Shown here in pieces: positions 56,021-56,036 of a stretch of DNA of 56,036 bases; within the stretch, counting starts at the first letter, position 1, and each line of letters begins with the position of its first letter. The notes beneath the pieces were generated by a model. That model was not told the origin of the DNA. It worked only from the letters and a program-made list of their open reading frames with translations, and did not search any database. The translations under genes and the position numbers were made by a program. The DNA comes from Zygnema cylindricum (lineage: Eukaryota > Streptophyta > Zygnematophyceae > Zygnematales > Zygnemataceae): NCBI GenBank assembly GCA_037447655.1, contig JBBHKE010001713.1, forward strand, positions 1 to 56,036. Reading direction: 5' to 3'.

Positions 56021-56036
56021 AGAGGGAGGGAGGGAG

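Noticed and set aside
1-56036. CRISPR arrays, bacterial operons, phage or tRNA/rRNA genes
   Set aside because: Introns, plant-type genes and transposon types show a eukaryotic nucleus. The tandem repeats lack CRISPR-like regular spacers, and I saw no tRNA cloverleaf or rRNA segment by eye.

Overview
This is nuclear DNA of a green plant-lineage eukaryote, most likely a streptophyte alga or other early-diverging streptophyte. The genes are split by GT-AG introns, and several are plant or organelle type: a CBSX3-like CBS protein, a plant HDA8-like histone deacetylase, a pentatricopeptide (PPR) protein, an SRR1-like clock/light-signalling protein and a FemAB-like (PF04339) fragment. I cannot name the species. 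The window is AT-rich and repeat-rich. GA/CT microsatellites are abundant, and several lie inside coding exons.

Layout. 1-140: last exon of CBSX3. 2989-7353: complete five-exon HDA8-like deacetylase, with a truncated inverted-repeat transposon and a 25-bp tandem repeat just upstream. 11.0-12.8 kb: a decayed gene with VISQ-type repeats followed by an ISG12/IFI27-like hydrophobic domain, split by an 807-bp non-autonomous hAT element with a perfect 8-bp target duplication. About 13.5-32.5 kb: an amplified small heat-shock protein (sHSP) locus. It has two intact genes (17204-18250 + and 29978-31012 -) and one frameshifted copy (24506-25512 -), each with its promoter and a roughly 3-kb downstream repeat. 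The + copy faces the two - copies, and the centre of symmetry holds the only N gap plus a small TIR element. 33.4-37.5 kb: a PPR gene on the - strand whose 3' exons are not seen. 40.1-40.9 kb: two exons of a FemAB-like gene. 41.07-46.29 kb: a giant imperfect palindrome with arms of about 2.6 kb, both carrying a copy of part of the PPR gene's first exon. 49.6-56.0 kb: an SRR1-like gene running off the end of the window.

Recurring elements. A family of roughly 200-220 bp transposons with ends resembling ACCGTGAATCGCTATTAG occurs at many places in at least two internal types. In three places an exon edge has been copied into the neighbouring microsatellite-rich intron ('ghost exons'), most clearly in the last SRR1 intron. 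I suggest that exon edges are being swept up in local tandem amplification. This pattern and the exon-capturing palindrome are the most unusual things here.

Limits. Exon limits were set by eye from splice consensus and protein family knowledge. Two joins (PPR exons 1-2 and SRR1 exons 1-2) do not keep frame by simple splicing. Boundaries of old repeats are approximate.
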